This document shows, in pieces, positions 48,577-61,400 of a stretch of 64,000 nucleotides of DNA (its first letter is position 1; each line of letters starts with the position of its first letter). Location: positions 62,001 through 126,000 of the IMG/VR virus record IMGVR_UViG_3300042907_001080; one strand, 5' to 3'. This stretch comes from a virus. A program made the position numbers and the translations under genes. Below the pieces are notes generated by a model. That model saw only the letters and a program-made list of their open reading frames with translations, was not told where the DNA came from and ran no database searches.

Positions 48577-49014
48577 ATGGCCACAAGACTATACAACCAA
48601 CAAACAGCAGCGCAGCGTTCTGCTACGGTAACGCAGAATCAAGGTCAGTTCACCTATAAAGGATTCAGCTCTACTGAAGCTAATAAGAACTTTAAGCTAT
48701 ACGATATCAATCTTGTCAAGCAGGATTTGATCAATCATTTTTATATTCGCAAAGGCGAAAAACTGGAAAATCCGGAATTCGGCACAGTGATCTGGGACAT
48801 GCTGTTTGAACCATTTACTCCTGATGTCAAAGAAATCATAGCCAAGGACGTAGAAGCCATCATCAACTATGATCCGAGATTTGCAGTCACTGAAATCAAC
48901 ATAGACAGCACAGATCAAGGCATGCGTATTCAAGCAGATTTGGTGTATATTCCGTTTAACATCAATGAACGTATGACCTTGAACTTTGACAAAAACAACA
49001 GTGTGATTAACTAA
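48577..49014 (+). CDS. 25: Baseplate wedge subunit gp25
   Basis: 145 aa. GPW/gp25 family: YDINLVKQDLINHFYIRKGEKLENPEFGTVIWDMLFEP is the diagnostic block (Lys/Glu-rich helix then NPEFGT-W-ML-FEP), followed by VKEIIAKDVEAIINYDPRF and a C-terminal beta strand. gp25 joins inner wedge rings in all contractile systems. It begins 3 nt after the gp5 stop. Size as in relatives (T4 gp25 is 132 aa). Confidence 0.95.
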   Translation: MATRLYNQQTAAQRSATVTQNQGQFTYKGFSSTEANKNFKLYDINLVKQDLINHFYIRKGEKLENPEFGTVIWDMLFEPFTPDVKEIIAKDVEAIINYDPRFAVTEINIDSTDQGMRIQADLVYIPFNINERMTLNFDKNNSVIN

Positions 49015-49030
49015 GCAGTTTATTTTTAAG

Positions 49031-49038
49031 GGTAAATA
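49031..49038 (+). promoter_or_regulatory. Weak late-box-like sequence (GGTAAATA)
   Basis: TAAATA core with two mismatches at the left end, 5 nt before the gp6 ATG; no good Shine-Dalgarno between. Listed because the spacing matches other box-to-start distances here. Confidence 0.25.
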
Positions 49039-49043
49039 TTGGT

Positions 49044-52000
49044 ATGACTACAACTAGCAGACAAAACAATCTCATACTGAATCAAGATTGGACCAGGATA
49101 TATCAGACCTTTAAAAACGCGGATTTCCGCAGCTACGACTTTGAAAATCTGCGCAGGGTTATTATCACATACCTACGTGAAAACTACCCAGAAGATTTCA
49201 ACGACTATATAGAATCATCAGAATACATGGCATTGATAGATGCCGTAGCGTTCTTGGGCCAGAGCCTAGCATTCCGCATAGATCTTGCCAGCCGTGAAAA
49301 CTTTATTGAACTAGCGGAGACCAAAGAAAGTGTGCTGCGTATTGCTCGCATGCTCAGTTACAATGCCAAACGCACAGCAGCCGCCAGCGGACTTTTAAAA
49401 TTTGTTTCAGTATCTACCACTGATACTATCGTCGACAGTAATGGCAAGAATCTTGCCCAACAGTTGATAACCTGGAACGACCCTACCAATACCAACTGGT
49501 TAGAACAATTTCTCACTGTGTTGAACAGTGCTATGGCCGACAACACAGAATTTGGTCGCAGCCAAGGTTCTGCTACCATCCAAGGAATTCCCACAGAGCA
49601 ATATAGATTCCGAACTGTGGGCACAGATGTACCTTTGTTCTCGTTTACCAAGACTGTGGCCAGTAGAAGTGTAAATTTTGAAATAGTCAGCACATCTTTC
49701 AAGAACAGTGAAAATATCTATGAAGAGCCTCCAGTTCCGGGTAACCAATTGGGATTTATATATAAAAATGATGGATCTGGACCAGGCAGTGCTAACACAG
49801 GATTTTTTATACAGTTCAAGCAAGGTAGTTTGGAACTAGCAGATTTTTCTATAGATGTACCAACTACCAACGAAAAAATTGCAGTAGACGCAGGTAATAT
49901 CAATAATGACGATGTGTGGTTATTTTCTCTTAATTCGCAAGGTGCCCAACTGGAAGAATGGACCAAAGTATCATCGTTAGTAGGTAATAATATTGCATAT
50001 AACAGTGTAACACAAGACATACGCAACATATATGCTATCAACACCAAAGAAAATGACAACATAGATCTCGTATTCGCAGACGGCGTTTACGGAAATCTAC
50101 CGCAAGGAGCATTTAGGGTATTTTATAGAACCAGCAATGGTCTATCCTATACCATATATCCCAACGAATTAAGAGGTATTAACATTTCTGTATTATACAG
50201 AAACAAAAATAATGTTGAGCATACACTTACTATAGGGTTGGCTTTACAGAGCACTGTAGCAAACTCAGCAGCATCGGAAGACATAGACACCATCCGAGCA
50301 AATGCGCCAGCAGTGTATTACACTCAGAATAGAATGATCACTGCAGAAGATTATAATCTTGCTCCGTTGTTAGGATCGCAAAACATTGTAAAAATAAAAT
50401 CAGTCAACAGAACCAGCAGCGGCATCAGCAGAAATTTTGACATCATTGATGCCACGGGAAAATACAGCAGTATAAACGTATTTGGTGATGACGGATATCT
50501 TTATAAACAAGAAGACGAATCGGTATTGTCATTTAAATTTACCAGTAGAATAGACATCATTAACTTTCTTAGACGCAGCATAGAACCAGTTTTTACTGAC
50601 GCAGAAATTTACAATTTTTATTTTACCAAGTTTGATAAAATACTTTTCACAGATACCAACACAGTGTGGCAGTCTATTTCCACAGCAACCAGCACAGGCT
50701 ATTTTAAAAATGTGGTAGATAACTCACAATTGTTGGTAGGTGCATATTCAACAAGTAACTTAAAATATGTGTTGACTAACGCAGCTGTGAAATTTACAGC
50801 CCCCGCAGGCAGTAGATTTAAAAAAGGAAAAATTGTTCCAGCTGATGCCAATGACGCAGATCAAACAGACTATATCTGGGCGAAAATTATCAAAGTTTCC
50901 GGCGACGGCCGCTATGTCAAAGGTCTCGGTCCTATATTATTGAATATTGTAGTGCCAACAGGTGCAATTGCTACACGAATACTGCCAAGATTTGTCAATG
51001 ATTTACCTACGGCATTAGAAACAGAAATAGTTAATCAAGTTTTTGAAAATCAAAATTTTGGTTTGCGTTATGAATCTTCTGAATCGCAGTGGAAATTAGT
51101 GACCAGTAACAATTTGAATCTTATAGATGATTTTATTCTTGGCAAGGCCGGAGATACCACAAACACAAATATAGATAGTTCTTGGATTGTGGCATTTGTC
51201 AAACAACCCGATAGTTACACAGTGAGAATTAGAAAGCTTGGTTATATTTTTGGTAGTGTCAATCAGAATAGATTTTACTTTGACTCAAATGAAAAACGTT
51301 ACAATGATCAATTAGGGGTAGTAGTAAAAGATCAAATCAAGGTTCTAGGAGTCAATACTGGCAAAGATTTTGTCACACAGCTGATTCAAGATTTTCCTTT
51401 TGAAATCAGCGATACAATAAAGTTCAGTGACGGCTATGAAAGCACTAGTGAAATCAAACTAAGTTTTAGAGACTCCGACGATGACGGCGTTATAGATAAT
51501 CCTGAAGCATTTGAAAATATAGTAGGTGTTGATACGGATTTAAATTTTTTATTTTTCCAAGCTACTAACGATATCTACGGTAACAGAATCAGCACACTAA
51601 TTGATAACTCTACAGATTTCATATTAATCAGAGACAAACAAGACAATATAGATTTTACAGATGTGTTATCATATCCTGATCAACAATTGATTTATTTTTA
51701 TGACATTGGTGAAAATGTGATTAAACGAGTAAATCGAACAACTAATATCCTAGATATCGCTAGTGAATATTCTGCAGTTGTGGGTAGGAGAAATCTCAAG
51801 TTTCAATATATACATAACGCCAGCGTTGATAGAAGAATAGATCCTTCCTCTAGCAACATTATTGATATCTATCTGTTAATTAGAAGTTATGATGAAAGTT
51901 ACAGAATATATCTTGCAGGCGGCACTGATATAGAACCAGTAGCACCGACCAGCGAGATTCTAAGAACCACATTTGGATCTGCGTTATCTTCGATAAAAAG

Positions 52001-52475
52001 CATCAGTGATGATATAATATATCATCCTGTAAAATATAAAGTGCTGTTCGGGGCCAAGGCTGATCCTGCATTTCAGGCCGTGTTCAAGATTGTAAAAAAT
52101 CAAAATCTGTCTATCAACGACAACGATCTCAAGGTAAGAATCATTTCAGCTATCAATAATTTCTTTGATATCAACAATTGGGATTTTGGAGACAGATTCT
52201 ATATGGGCGAACTTACCACGTATATTTTAAATACTGTAGCTCCGGACCTAGCAAATATTGTGATCATTCCAAGACAAACAAGTCAGGCATTTGGCAGTCT
52301 TTTTGAAATACAAAGCAATCCTGATGAAATTTTAATTAGCGCAGCCACAGTTGATGACATAGAAATTGTATCTGCGATTACGGCTGCTGAAATAGGTATA
52401 AGAACAAACACAAGTGTGCAATCTGAAAATGAACAAGTTACAACATACCAGACTAGTAGCGGAGGATACGTTTAA
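49044..52475 (+). CDS. 6: Baseplate wedge subunit gp6
   Basis: 1143 aa, J-like family (T4 gp6 is 660 aa). N-terminal RRVIITYLRENYPEDFNDYIESSEYMALIDAVAFLGQSLAFR and ENFIELAETKESVLRIARMLSYN are the hallmark of gp6; RMITAEDYNLAPLLGSQNI in the middle and AVFKIVKNQNLSINDNDLKVRIISAI with NNWDFGDRFYMGELTTYIL at the C-terminus complete the wedge core. The extra length lies in the central beta domain (about 480-900). The stop overlaps the next start (TAATG). No other annotated function. Confidence 0.93.
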   Translation: MTTTSRQNNLILNQDWTRIYQTFKNADFRSYDFENLRRVIITYLRENYPEDFNDYIESSEYMALIDAVAFLGQSLAFRIDLASRENFIELAETKESVLRIARMLSYNAKRTAAASGLLKFVSVSTTDTIVDSNGKNLAQQLITWNDPTNTNWLEQFLTVLNSAMADNTEFGRSQGSATIQGIPTEQYRFRTVGTDVPLFSFTKTVASRSVNFEIVSTSFKNSENIYEEPPVPGNQLGFIYKNDGSGPGSANTGFFIQFKQGSLELADFSIDVPTTNEKIAVDAGNINNDDVWLFSLNSQGAQLEEWTKVSSLVGNNIAYNSVTQDIRNIYAINTKENDNIDLVFADGVYGNLPQGAFRVFYRTSNGLSYTIYPNELRGINISVLYRNKNNVEHTLTIGLALQSTVANSAASEDIDTIRANAPAVYYTQNRMITAEDYNLAPLLGSQNIVKIKSVNRTSSGISRNFDIIDATGKYSSINVFGDDGYLYKQEDESVLSFKFTSRIDIINFLRRSIEPVFTDAEIYNFYFTKFDKILFTDTNTVWQSISTATSTGYFKNVVDNSQLLVGAYSTSNLKYVLTNAAVKFTAPAGSRFKKGKIVPADANDADQTDYIWAKIIKVSGDGRYVKGLGPILLNIVVPTGAIATRILPRFVNDLPTALETEIVNQVFENQNFGLRYESSESQWKLVTSNNLNLIDDFILGKAGDTTNTNIDSSWIVAFVKQPDSYTVRIRKLGYIFGSVNQNRFYFDSNEKRYNDQLGVVVKDQIKVLGVNTGKDFVTQLIQDFPFEISDTIKFSDGYESTSEIKLSFRDSDDDGVIDNPEAFENIVGVDTDLNFLFFQATNDIYGNRISTLIDNSTDFILIRDKQDNIDFTDVLSYPDQQLIYFYDIGENVIKRVNRTTNILDIASEYSAVVGRRNLKFQYIHNASVDRRIDPSSSNIIDIYLLIRSYDESYRIYLAGGTDIEPVAPTSEILRTTFGSALSSIKSISDDIIYHPVKYKVLFGAKADPAFQAVFKIVKNQNLSINDNDLKVRIISAINNFFDINNWDFGDRFYMGELTTYILNTVAPDLANIVIIPRQTSQAFGSLFEIQSNPDEILISAATVDDIEIVSAITAAEIGIRTNTSVQSENEQVTTYQTSSGGYV

Positions 52476-55400
52476 TGGCTGATAATACATTTCCTAAAAG
52501 CGAGTTGCCTATACGCAGATCAGTCGAATTACTACCTACAATTTTTCAAACTCCTGCTAATGATAAATTTTTATCTGCAGTAGTTGATCCGCTGATTCAA
52601 CCCGGTGTGTTAGATAAAGTAGTAGGTTATGTGGGTCGTAGATATGACAAAACCTATAACGGCAATGACGTATATGTTGATACAGATGCTACTTTGAGAA
52701 GCAGCTATCAGCTCGAACCTGGAGTCATATTTAAAAATCATGATAAAATAGAAAATTTCTATGACTACATAGATGTCAAAAATCAACTGAAATTTTTTGG
52801 AAATTCCATTGAACGAGATGACAAGCTGACCGATCAAACTCACTACACATGGAACCCTCCCATAGATTGGGACAAATTCATAAACTATCGTGAATACTAT
52901 TGGGAACCATTAGGTCCACGCAGCATTAATATTACTGGTCAATCTGCGGACATAGTCAGCACATATAAAGTTGTGCTAGGAACAACAAGAAATTCATTTG
53001 TCTTTAGTCCTGACAGCTACACGAATAATCCCACTCTAACTTTATTCCGCGGCCAAACATATAAATTTAAAATTAATGCTCCTGACGAAGGCTTTAACTT
53101 ACGCACCAATTTTGATTCCGGCTCACTACTGTTTCGACCCAACCAACCGTATCGTGCAGGAAGTTTTGCTGTGTATGATTCAAAATTATGGAGAGCAATT
53201 CGTGATGTGTCTGTTTTAGATGCCAGTTCTATTGCCATTGATAGTCAAGATTGGCAGTTTGTTGAATCAGCTAACCAAGGCGCAGCACTTGCCTATGACA
53301 AGGGTGTTACAAACAACGGAATTGAAAACGGAACATTGACTTTTACTGTGCCGTATGATGCACCCGATGTCCTTTATTATCAAAGCAACATCACTCCCGA
53401 TGCATTTGGTAGATTCGTCATCTCCGACATAGAAGAAAATACAGCGATTAATGTAGAGCTAGAGATACTTGGAAAAACCACATATACCAGCGGCAATGCT
53501 GTGGAGTTTTCAAACGGAATGATTGTGGAATTCGATGGCAAAGTCACTCCCTCAAAATATGCCAAAGACCTGTGGTTGGTAGAAGGAGTAGGCACGGCTA
53601 TTACCTTAACACGATTCACCGATCTAGTTGTGCCGGAGTTAAGCGCAAACGTTCCTGAAATATTATTCGACAACGAAGGCTTTGATACTCAGCCGTTTGA
53701 CGATGCCACTGAATATGCTGCATTTAAAGATTATATCACTATCGCTAGAAACAGCCTAGACAACAATCCGTGGAGCCGATATAATCGTTGGTTTCATCGG
53801 TCAGTATTGGAAAAAGCCTACAAACTACGAGGGCAAGATTTTCCAGCCACAGAAACTTCTAGAGCCAAACGGCCTATAATCGAATTTCTGCCTAATCTAC
53901 AACTGATTAATCATGGAACCACGGCAAAAATGTCTGTGGATTACATTGATACAAATACTGCCGATGTATTTTCAACCATCGAAGGATCGACGGGCTACAG
54001 TGTAGATGGTGAATTTTTATTCAACGGTGCAAGAATTTTAGTGATAGCAGACACTGATAGATTAGCAAACAACAAAATCTACACAGTGCAATTTATCACT
54101 CATACTAATTCAAAACAGATACATTTGCAGGAAACTGAAGATACAGAATCAATACTTGGACAAGGGGTAGTTGTCACCAGAGGCAACAAAAACAAAGGAT
54201 TGATGTATCACTTTAACGGATCAAACTGGGTAGCTAGTCAGCGAAAAACCACAGTTAATCAACCACCATTGTTTGATGTTTTTGACAGCGATGGAATAAG
54301 TTTCGGTGATACCACAACGTATTCCGACACAGAGTTTTTAGGTTCGCATCTCCTTAGCTATAAGCCCGGCAATGGTAGAATCGACAGCGAGTTAGGTTTT
54401 AGACTTAGTTATCTCAATATAGACAATATTGGAGACATTGAATTTAATTGGAATTGGGAAACACAAACGTTTCGATACAGTGTCGATAGAAAGCCTGTGA
54501 CACAAAAAATCTCTACTGGTTTTTATAAACTGGGATCTGATGTGTTTGCCAACGGGTGGCAGAAATTAAACAATACATATATCCAACCAATAATTGATAA
54601 TCTTATAGTAGACACTGCTACTGATACATTGACATTTAACACAGTGAAATGGGATAATCTCACAGTCGATCCCGATATAAATTTTTATCTCAACGGAAAC
54701 AGATATCTAGGTAATTGGACTCGAAGTCGAAATGTATTTGTATTTGATAAAACATTTGCTGCCAAAGATGCCGTGGTAATCAAGATCATTGCTGACATAG
54801 AACCTGATCAAGGATATTATGAAATGCCAATAGGCATTGAAAAGAATCCCCTTAACACTGCAATTCAATCATTTACACTCGGGCAGGCCACTAATCATAT
54901 TGCCAGTGCGATAGAATGGGACAACGAGTTTATTGGTATTTTACCAGGAGTCAGCAATCTAAGAGATCTTCAAGATTACAGATATCATGCGTCAAGATTT
55001 TTAAAACACAGCGGTAATACGCCGTTGGCAGTAATGGCATTATGTGACAAAACCCATAACATAGTCAAAGCCATACAATATGCTGAAAAAGAATATACAA
55101 TTTTTAAAAATAATTTTTTACAACGGTCTGTAGAAATCGATTACAATGATACAGTAAATGATTTTGTAGATGACATCATCAATAGTCTTACATCTGTAAA
55201 AACTGCACAAGATGCATTTGCTGATTCAGATATGATCGGAGCAGGCGCATTTACTGCGTTGACCACAGTGGTAGAAGACACAGGGATACGCACGTTTTCC
55301 TTGTCACAACCATTTGATCTTACAAAGCCTAGTAGCAGAGCAGTGTATGTATACAAAAATGACACACAGTTATTACATGGTGTTGACTATGTGTTTGACG

Positions 55401-58400
55401 TGACATTTAGCTTTGTGAAATTATTAGTAACACTAGAGTTATTAGATATCATAGAAATCAGAGAATATCTCAGTACATCTACTAATCATATCCCACCTAC
55501 CCCGACCTCTATGGGACTGTATAAAAAATACACTCCTTCCAAATTTCTCGATGACACATATCAAGAGCCTAGATATGTCATACAAGGTCACGACGGCAGT
55601 ATAACAGCAGCTTACGGAGATTACAGAGATGACCTACTATTGGAATTAGAATTACGTATCTACAACAATATCAAGCAGGAATATGATTCTGCAGTGTTCG
55701 ATATAGATCAAATATTAGCCGGTTATTATGGAGTTGGTGAATACACCAAAACTCAGCTAGACAGTGTGATAGTCCAAGATTTTTTGAAATGGATACAAAA
55801 TACCAATATCAATTATACTGTAAATGAATATTTTGACAGTGAAAACTCATTCACTTATACCTATTCAAACATGTCTGACCCCACCAAGACCAAAAACATA
55901 CCTGGTTGGTGGAGAGGAGTGTATCAACATTTCTATGACACAGACAGACCACATCGCTGTCCTTGGGAAATGTTGGGATTCAGTCAACAACCGGACTGGT
56001 GGGAAGCCGAATACGGGGCCGCTCCTTATACCAGCAATAACTTGATATTGTGGGAAGATCTCGAAGCCGGCATTATTCGCCAAGGCGTTCGAGCAGGTCG
56101 TTATGATAGATACAAACGACCCGGGTTATCGTCGCACGTCCCTGTAGACGGTGACGGCAAGTTGCTGAGTCCGTTGGATTCGAATCTTGCAAAAGATTTT
56201 TCGTTGATTAATAATCGCGGACCTTTCGTACTAGGAGATGTCAGTCCAGTTGAACATGCCTGGCGATCTAGTTCAGAATGGCCCTATGCAGTAATCACAG
56301 CCATGTGTGTGATGAAACCATTCGAATATATTCCTGACAATTTTGATAGATCAAAATTCACCAAAAATAAACTAGATCAATATATAAATTCAGACACAGG
56401 ATTGTTTGTAACTATCTCAGATGTTGCAAGGCATGTGTCTGAAGCTAATAATATAGGCCTAGTGAGATATCTCACTAGTTACATAAAATCACAAGGCTTG
56501 CCTGTAGATAGTCTACAGAAAAAAATAGAAAAATTAGATGTGGCCCTAAGTTTTAGAATGAGTGGATTCGTAGATCAGCAACAACAGAAGTATCTACTAG
56601 ACTCTAAAAATCCTTCTGCTAAATCTAAAAGTATTTTCATACCTCCTGAAAACTATGATATTATATTCAATGTCAGCAGTCCAGTAACTACGGTTAGTTA
56701 CAGTGGAGTTCGATTAGAAAAAACTGGAGGCGGCTGGATAGTAGCAGGTTATGATGACATACATCCCTATTTCAATTATCATCAGCCACAAGCCAGCAGC
56801 AAAGATCCAGTGATTTCAGTAGGCGGTTTAAGTGAACCGTTCACAGACTGGGTTGAAGAAAAAAACTACAATAACGGTGTATTAGTAAGATATCAAAGCA
56901 ATTTTTATCGTGCATTGAAGACACATCGCAGTACCGACGAGTTTGATCGCAATCAATGGCAGAAATTAAGAGACGTTCCTAAATTAGGCGCGGTAGAAGC
57001 ACTGAGAAGACGAGTTTTTAATACCATCACAGTGCGACAGATGAGCTATGGCACATTGCTAACCAGTATACAACAAGTGGTGGATCTGTTGTTAGGTTAT
57101 GACAGTTATCTTAAAACACAGGGTATTGTATTCAATAACTATGATCCTCAGAATGCTACTAGCCAGGATTGGTTAAGTGCTGCCAAAGAATTTATGTTTT
57201 GGACCAAACACAATTGGGAACCTGGCGCAATTATAGCTCTAAGCCCCTCAGCGCAAAAATTAGAAATTAATGTGCCTGTAGGAACACCGGATAATCTCTT
57301 AGACGGATTCTATGACTACCAGATACTTAAAGGCGATGGCACAGTATTGGCTCCTAGATTTATTAATGTTAATAGAAGTTTTCAGAATTTTAAATTAGAA
57401 ACAACAAATACCACTGACGGTATATATTACGCACGGTTACATTATGTTATCAAAGAGCATGTAACTGTATTTGATGATCGTACCGTATTTAATGATATCA
57501 TCTATGACAAGACCACAGGATACCGGCAAGGACGCATAAAAATGCAGGCTTTCCGTACAGTAGATTGGGACGGAGATTACACCAGTCCAGGATTTTTATT
57601 CGACAATGTCGATATACAAGTTTGGCAACCGTTCAAAGATTACAAATTAGGAGACATTGTATCTTACAAATCATATAGTTGGACTAGTTTAGTTAATCAA
57701 TTAGGTTCGGAAAACTTTAACGATGCGACGTGGACTAAATTAGATTCCACTCCTGTTAAACAACTGGTTTCTAATTTTGATTACAAAATAAATCAGTTCA
57801 GTGACTACTTTGAAACTACATCACAAGGTATAAATCAAAGTCAACGAGAACTTGCTAGACACGCTATAGGATATCAACAGCGAGATTATCTACAAAATCT
57901 AGCAGAAGATTCTGTGAGCCAATTTCAACTATATCAAGGATTTATCAGAGAAAAAGGTACAGCAAACAGCATAACCAAGATATTTGATAAGTTAAGTAGA
58001 TCTTCGGCAGGCAGTGTTACTCTCAATGAAGAATGGGCATTTAGACTAGGACAAGTTGGCGGCACGGACCAGTTTACAGAAGTTGAAATACAGTTGGAAA
58101 AAGCTAAATTTAAACTGAATCCTCAGCTGCACATTTCTAATCTCTCAGTGAATTCCCAAGTTGTAGATTCATTCTATCGTATCACTGCCACCGATTTCAC
58201 TATTGCTCCTGTGCCCTACACAGCGGATTTTTTACCTACTACGACACAGACTGAGCCGTTGTTCACAGCTGGTTACGTAAGTGCCGGTCAGTATCAACAT
58301 ACTATTCGAACCTTGGATGATTTAACTACCTTAGCCATCGATACAGTTAACGAAAATGATCACATCTGGGTGACGTTTTATCAAGATTCGTGGCAAGTTC

Positions 58401-61400
58401 TACGAGTAAATGAATCTTCGCTGCTTTATGTAGTGGCAGTAGCCAGACCAGACGATACCATAGTGATACTAACACTAAATCGTCCACACGTTATATCAGT
58501 TGATGACTACATAGGTATTCGTGAAATTGCAAATCTGCAAGGATTTTTCAAGATCAGTGCAGTAACAAACACAACCATAACAATCACAGTAAACGCAGAT
58601 ATAGATGATCCTGAGATAGACACAAGTACCACAGCTAATCTGCAGTTACTAACCGTTGCTAGATTTTTTGATTATTCTAATATTGATCAACAGGCCGCAG
58701 CACTGTTAAAAAACAAATCTTTGGTCTTTGTTGATAATAATAAAAATGATCAATGGGAAGTTATTGAAAAGAATAAAACTTATTCTGCAAAAAATATAGA
58801 CAGTATTGGGATATCTAATCCATTAGGCTTAGGCACTAAGGTCATATATGACAATGCTAATAAACATACTATTGTTGCTATTCCTCAGTCAGGTTTTGTA
58901 AATGTATATGTGGAAACTGATACAGGCCTTTCGTTAAAACAAATCATAGCACCGCCAGTTGGTTTCTTTGAAACAGCGTTAGGATCGTTTGGCGACAAGA
59001 TAGCAGTTAGTCCGGACGGCAAATATCTTGTAATAGGTGCTCCTACAGCCAGCGGAGTGACCAGTAGATTTCGAGGTGCTTGGGCAGTAGATGTGTTTTA
59101 TGCACAGGATGATATTGTCGTATATGGCGGTAGATTGTATCGAGCTCTGAACGCTAACACAGCAGTCGTTGACGGTAGTTCGGAAATAGCTGTAAATTCA
59201 GATGACTGGATCCCCCATACCACAGTCATTCCTGCACAGACATCAGCAAGCGATTTTGGATACTATCAGCAGGGCATGGTTGCTATCTATGAATTTGTCG
59301 GCGGCAGGTATGTCAATGTCTCAGCATTTGTGTCTCCTAGACCCGCTGACAATGAAAAATTTGGTTCTGAAATTGCCATTGGCGTAAACGGATCTGAATA
59401 CTATTTGGCAGTATCTGCTGTAGGATCTTACAACAACACAGGCAGGGTATATCTCATCAAAGGCACAGGAACAGAGTGGATACATATGGAAAATCCTTTG
59501 TATAAAGGCATATACAATCTATCCGATTCCTACAAGCAAGGTGACATAGTATGGCAAGCAGCACAAGATCCTATCTTAGAAACAGCACGTGGCAATTTAT
59601 GGCAGAGTCTAGACGGATCAACATCAGATGGAAGCACTATCACTCTTGATTCACAGAATTGGCTGAAAGTTAGCGACATATCAACACACTGCTCTCTACC
59701 AACAAATATCTCTGTGGAAGATGATGGTTCCACACAGGAGTTTACAACCACTGGACTGTTAACTAACACTCAGAAAGCAGAACTAGTCAAGCAAGGAGAT
59801 CAGTTTGGTTTTTCTATGGCCATGAGTGGCGATGGAAATATTTTAGTTATAGGTGCTCCAAACAGCGATGGACAATATTTTGCAAACTATCGAGGACTAT
59901 GGAGACCAGACGTTGAATATGTTGAAGGAGAGACTGTAAGATTTCAAGGATCACCTGGCACAGCATATCAATATTATCAATTAGGTAACACATTTGACAG
60001 TACAGACAGCACGTATCGTAGCTATAATGAAGATCCATCTGCTAGTGTTAATTGGCATCAGGTAGGAGACAGCACTACTACACCTAGCGGTAAGATTTTT
60101 GTATATAAAAAAACTGCATACGATTCCTATGAATTTGTTCAAATGATCAATGCTGGCACACTGTCGTCGTTCACCGACATAGATTCTGGGTTGGTGATTA
60201 GTACTGGGGATCAGTTTGGATTTGCCATGGATTTAGATGCCAATGGAAATACACTAGTAGTTTCTAGTCCTAGGTCAGATGTAAACTATCAAGATCAAGG
60301 TGCAGTATATGTGTTAGAATTAGATCAATCAACAACTGAATTCCGAGTAAAACAGCGTCTGCAAAGTTATGAAATCTATGCTGATGAATATTTTGGTTTT
60401 GCCGTATCAGTGAGTCCAGACAGTTCTAAAATAGCAGTCGGTGCTAGAAATACAAAAACACCTTTCTCTATCAATTTTGATCTACTAGAAGGCACAACAT
60501 TTGATAATGCAAGAACAAGATTTTATATTGATCAAGGATTTACTGGTGGTGTCTATGTGTTTGACAACAAAGATCAAATATTCTTTCTTACAGAAAAACT
60601 AGACAGCGATCTACAGACAGACGAATCATTTGGACACAGCATAGACTGTATAGGTTCAAAAATACTAGTAGGATCACCTTATTATAAAAACACATCTACC
60701 AAAGCATATCAAGGCATAGCACGTCTGTTCACAGCTAGTGCAGATGCAAGTTGGACTGTGCTTACAAGCCAACGACCATTGGTAGATTTAAGAAAAATTA
60801 AAAAAATTGAACTTTATGACAATGTAAACAATGTAAAAATACAAGACATAGATTTCGTCGATGCAGCTAGAGGAAAAATTCTTAATATAGCTGAGCAAGA
60901 AATAAAATACAAAACTCCATATGATCCTGCAGTGTATTCAATAGGAACTGCTGAAGTAGTAGTAGATTCCACAATAAACTGGTTAGAAAAAAATGTAGGA
61001 AAATTATGGTGGAATACTAGCACTGCAAAATTTCAATATGCAGAACAAAAAGATTCTGCTTACAAAACAGGAAATTGGAATCAACAGGCAGTGGGTTCGA
61101 GCATAGATGTGTATGAGTGGGTCGAAACTGTGTTATTGCCTAACGAATGGGCAGCATTGGCAGACACTAATGCAGGACTAGCTCAAGGAGTTAGCGGACA
61201 ACCATTATATCCCAACAATGATGTTTACAGTGTGAAATTTTTCTTTAGCCCAACCACTGGACTTGTCTCAGAAACATTATATTATTATTGGGTACGTAGC
61301 AAAGCTGTGACACCATCTAATATGCCAGATCGAACAAAATCAGCTGCTGATGTGGCCGGATTAATTGCAAATCCAGCAGGATCAAATCTAGCTTTTGTTG

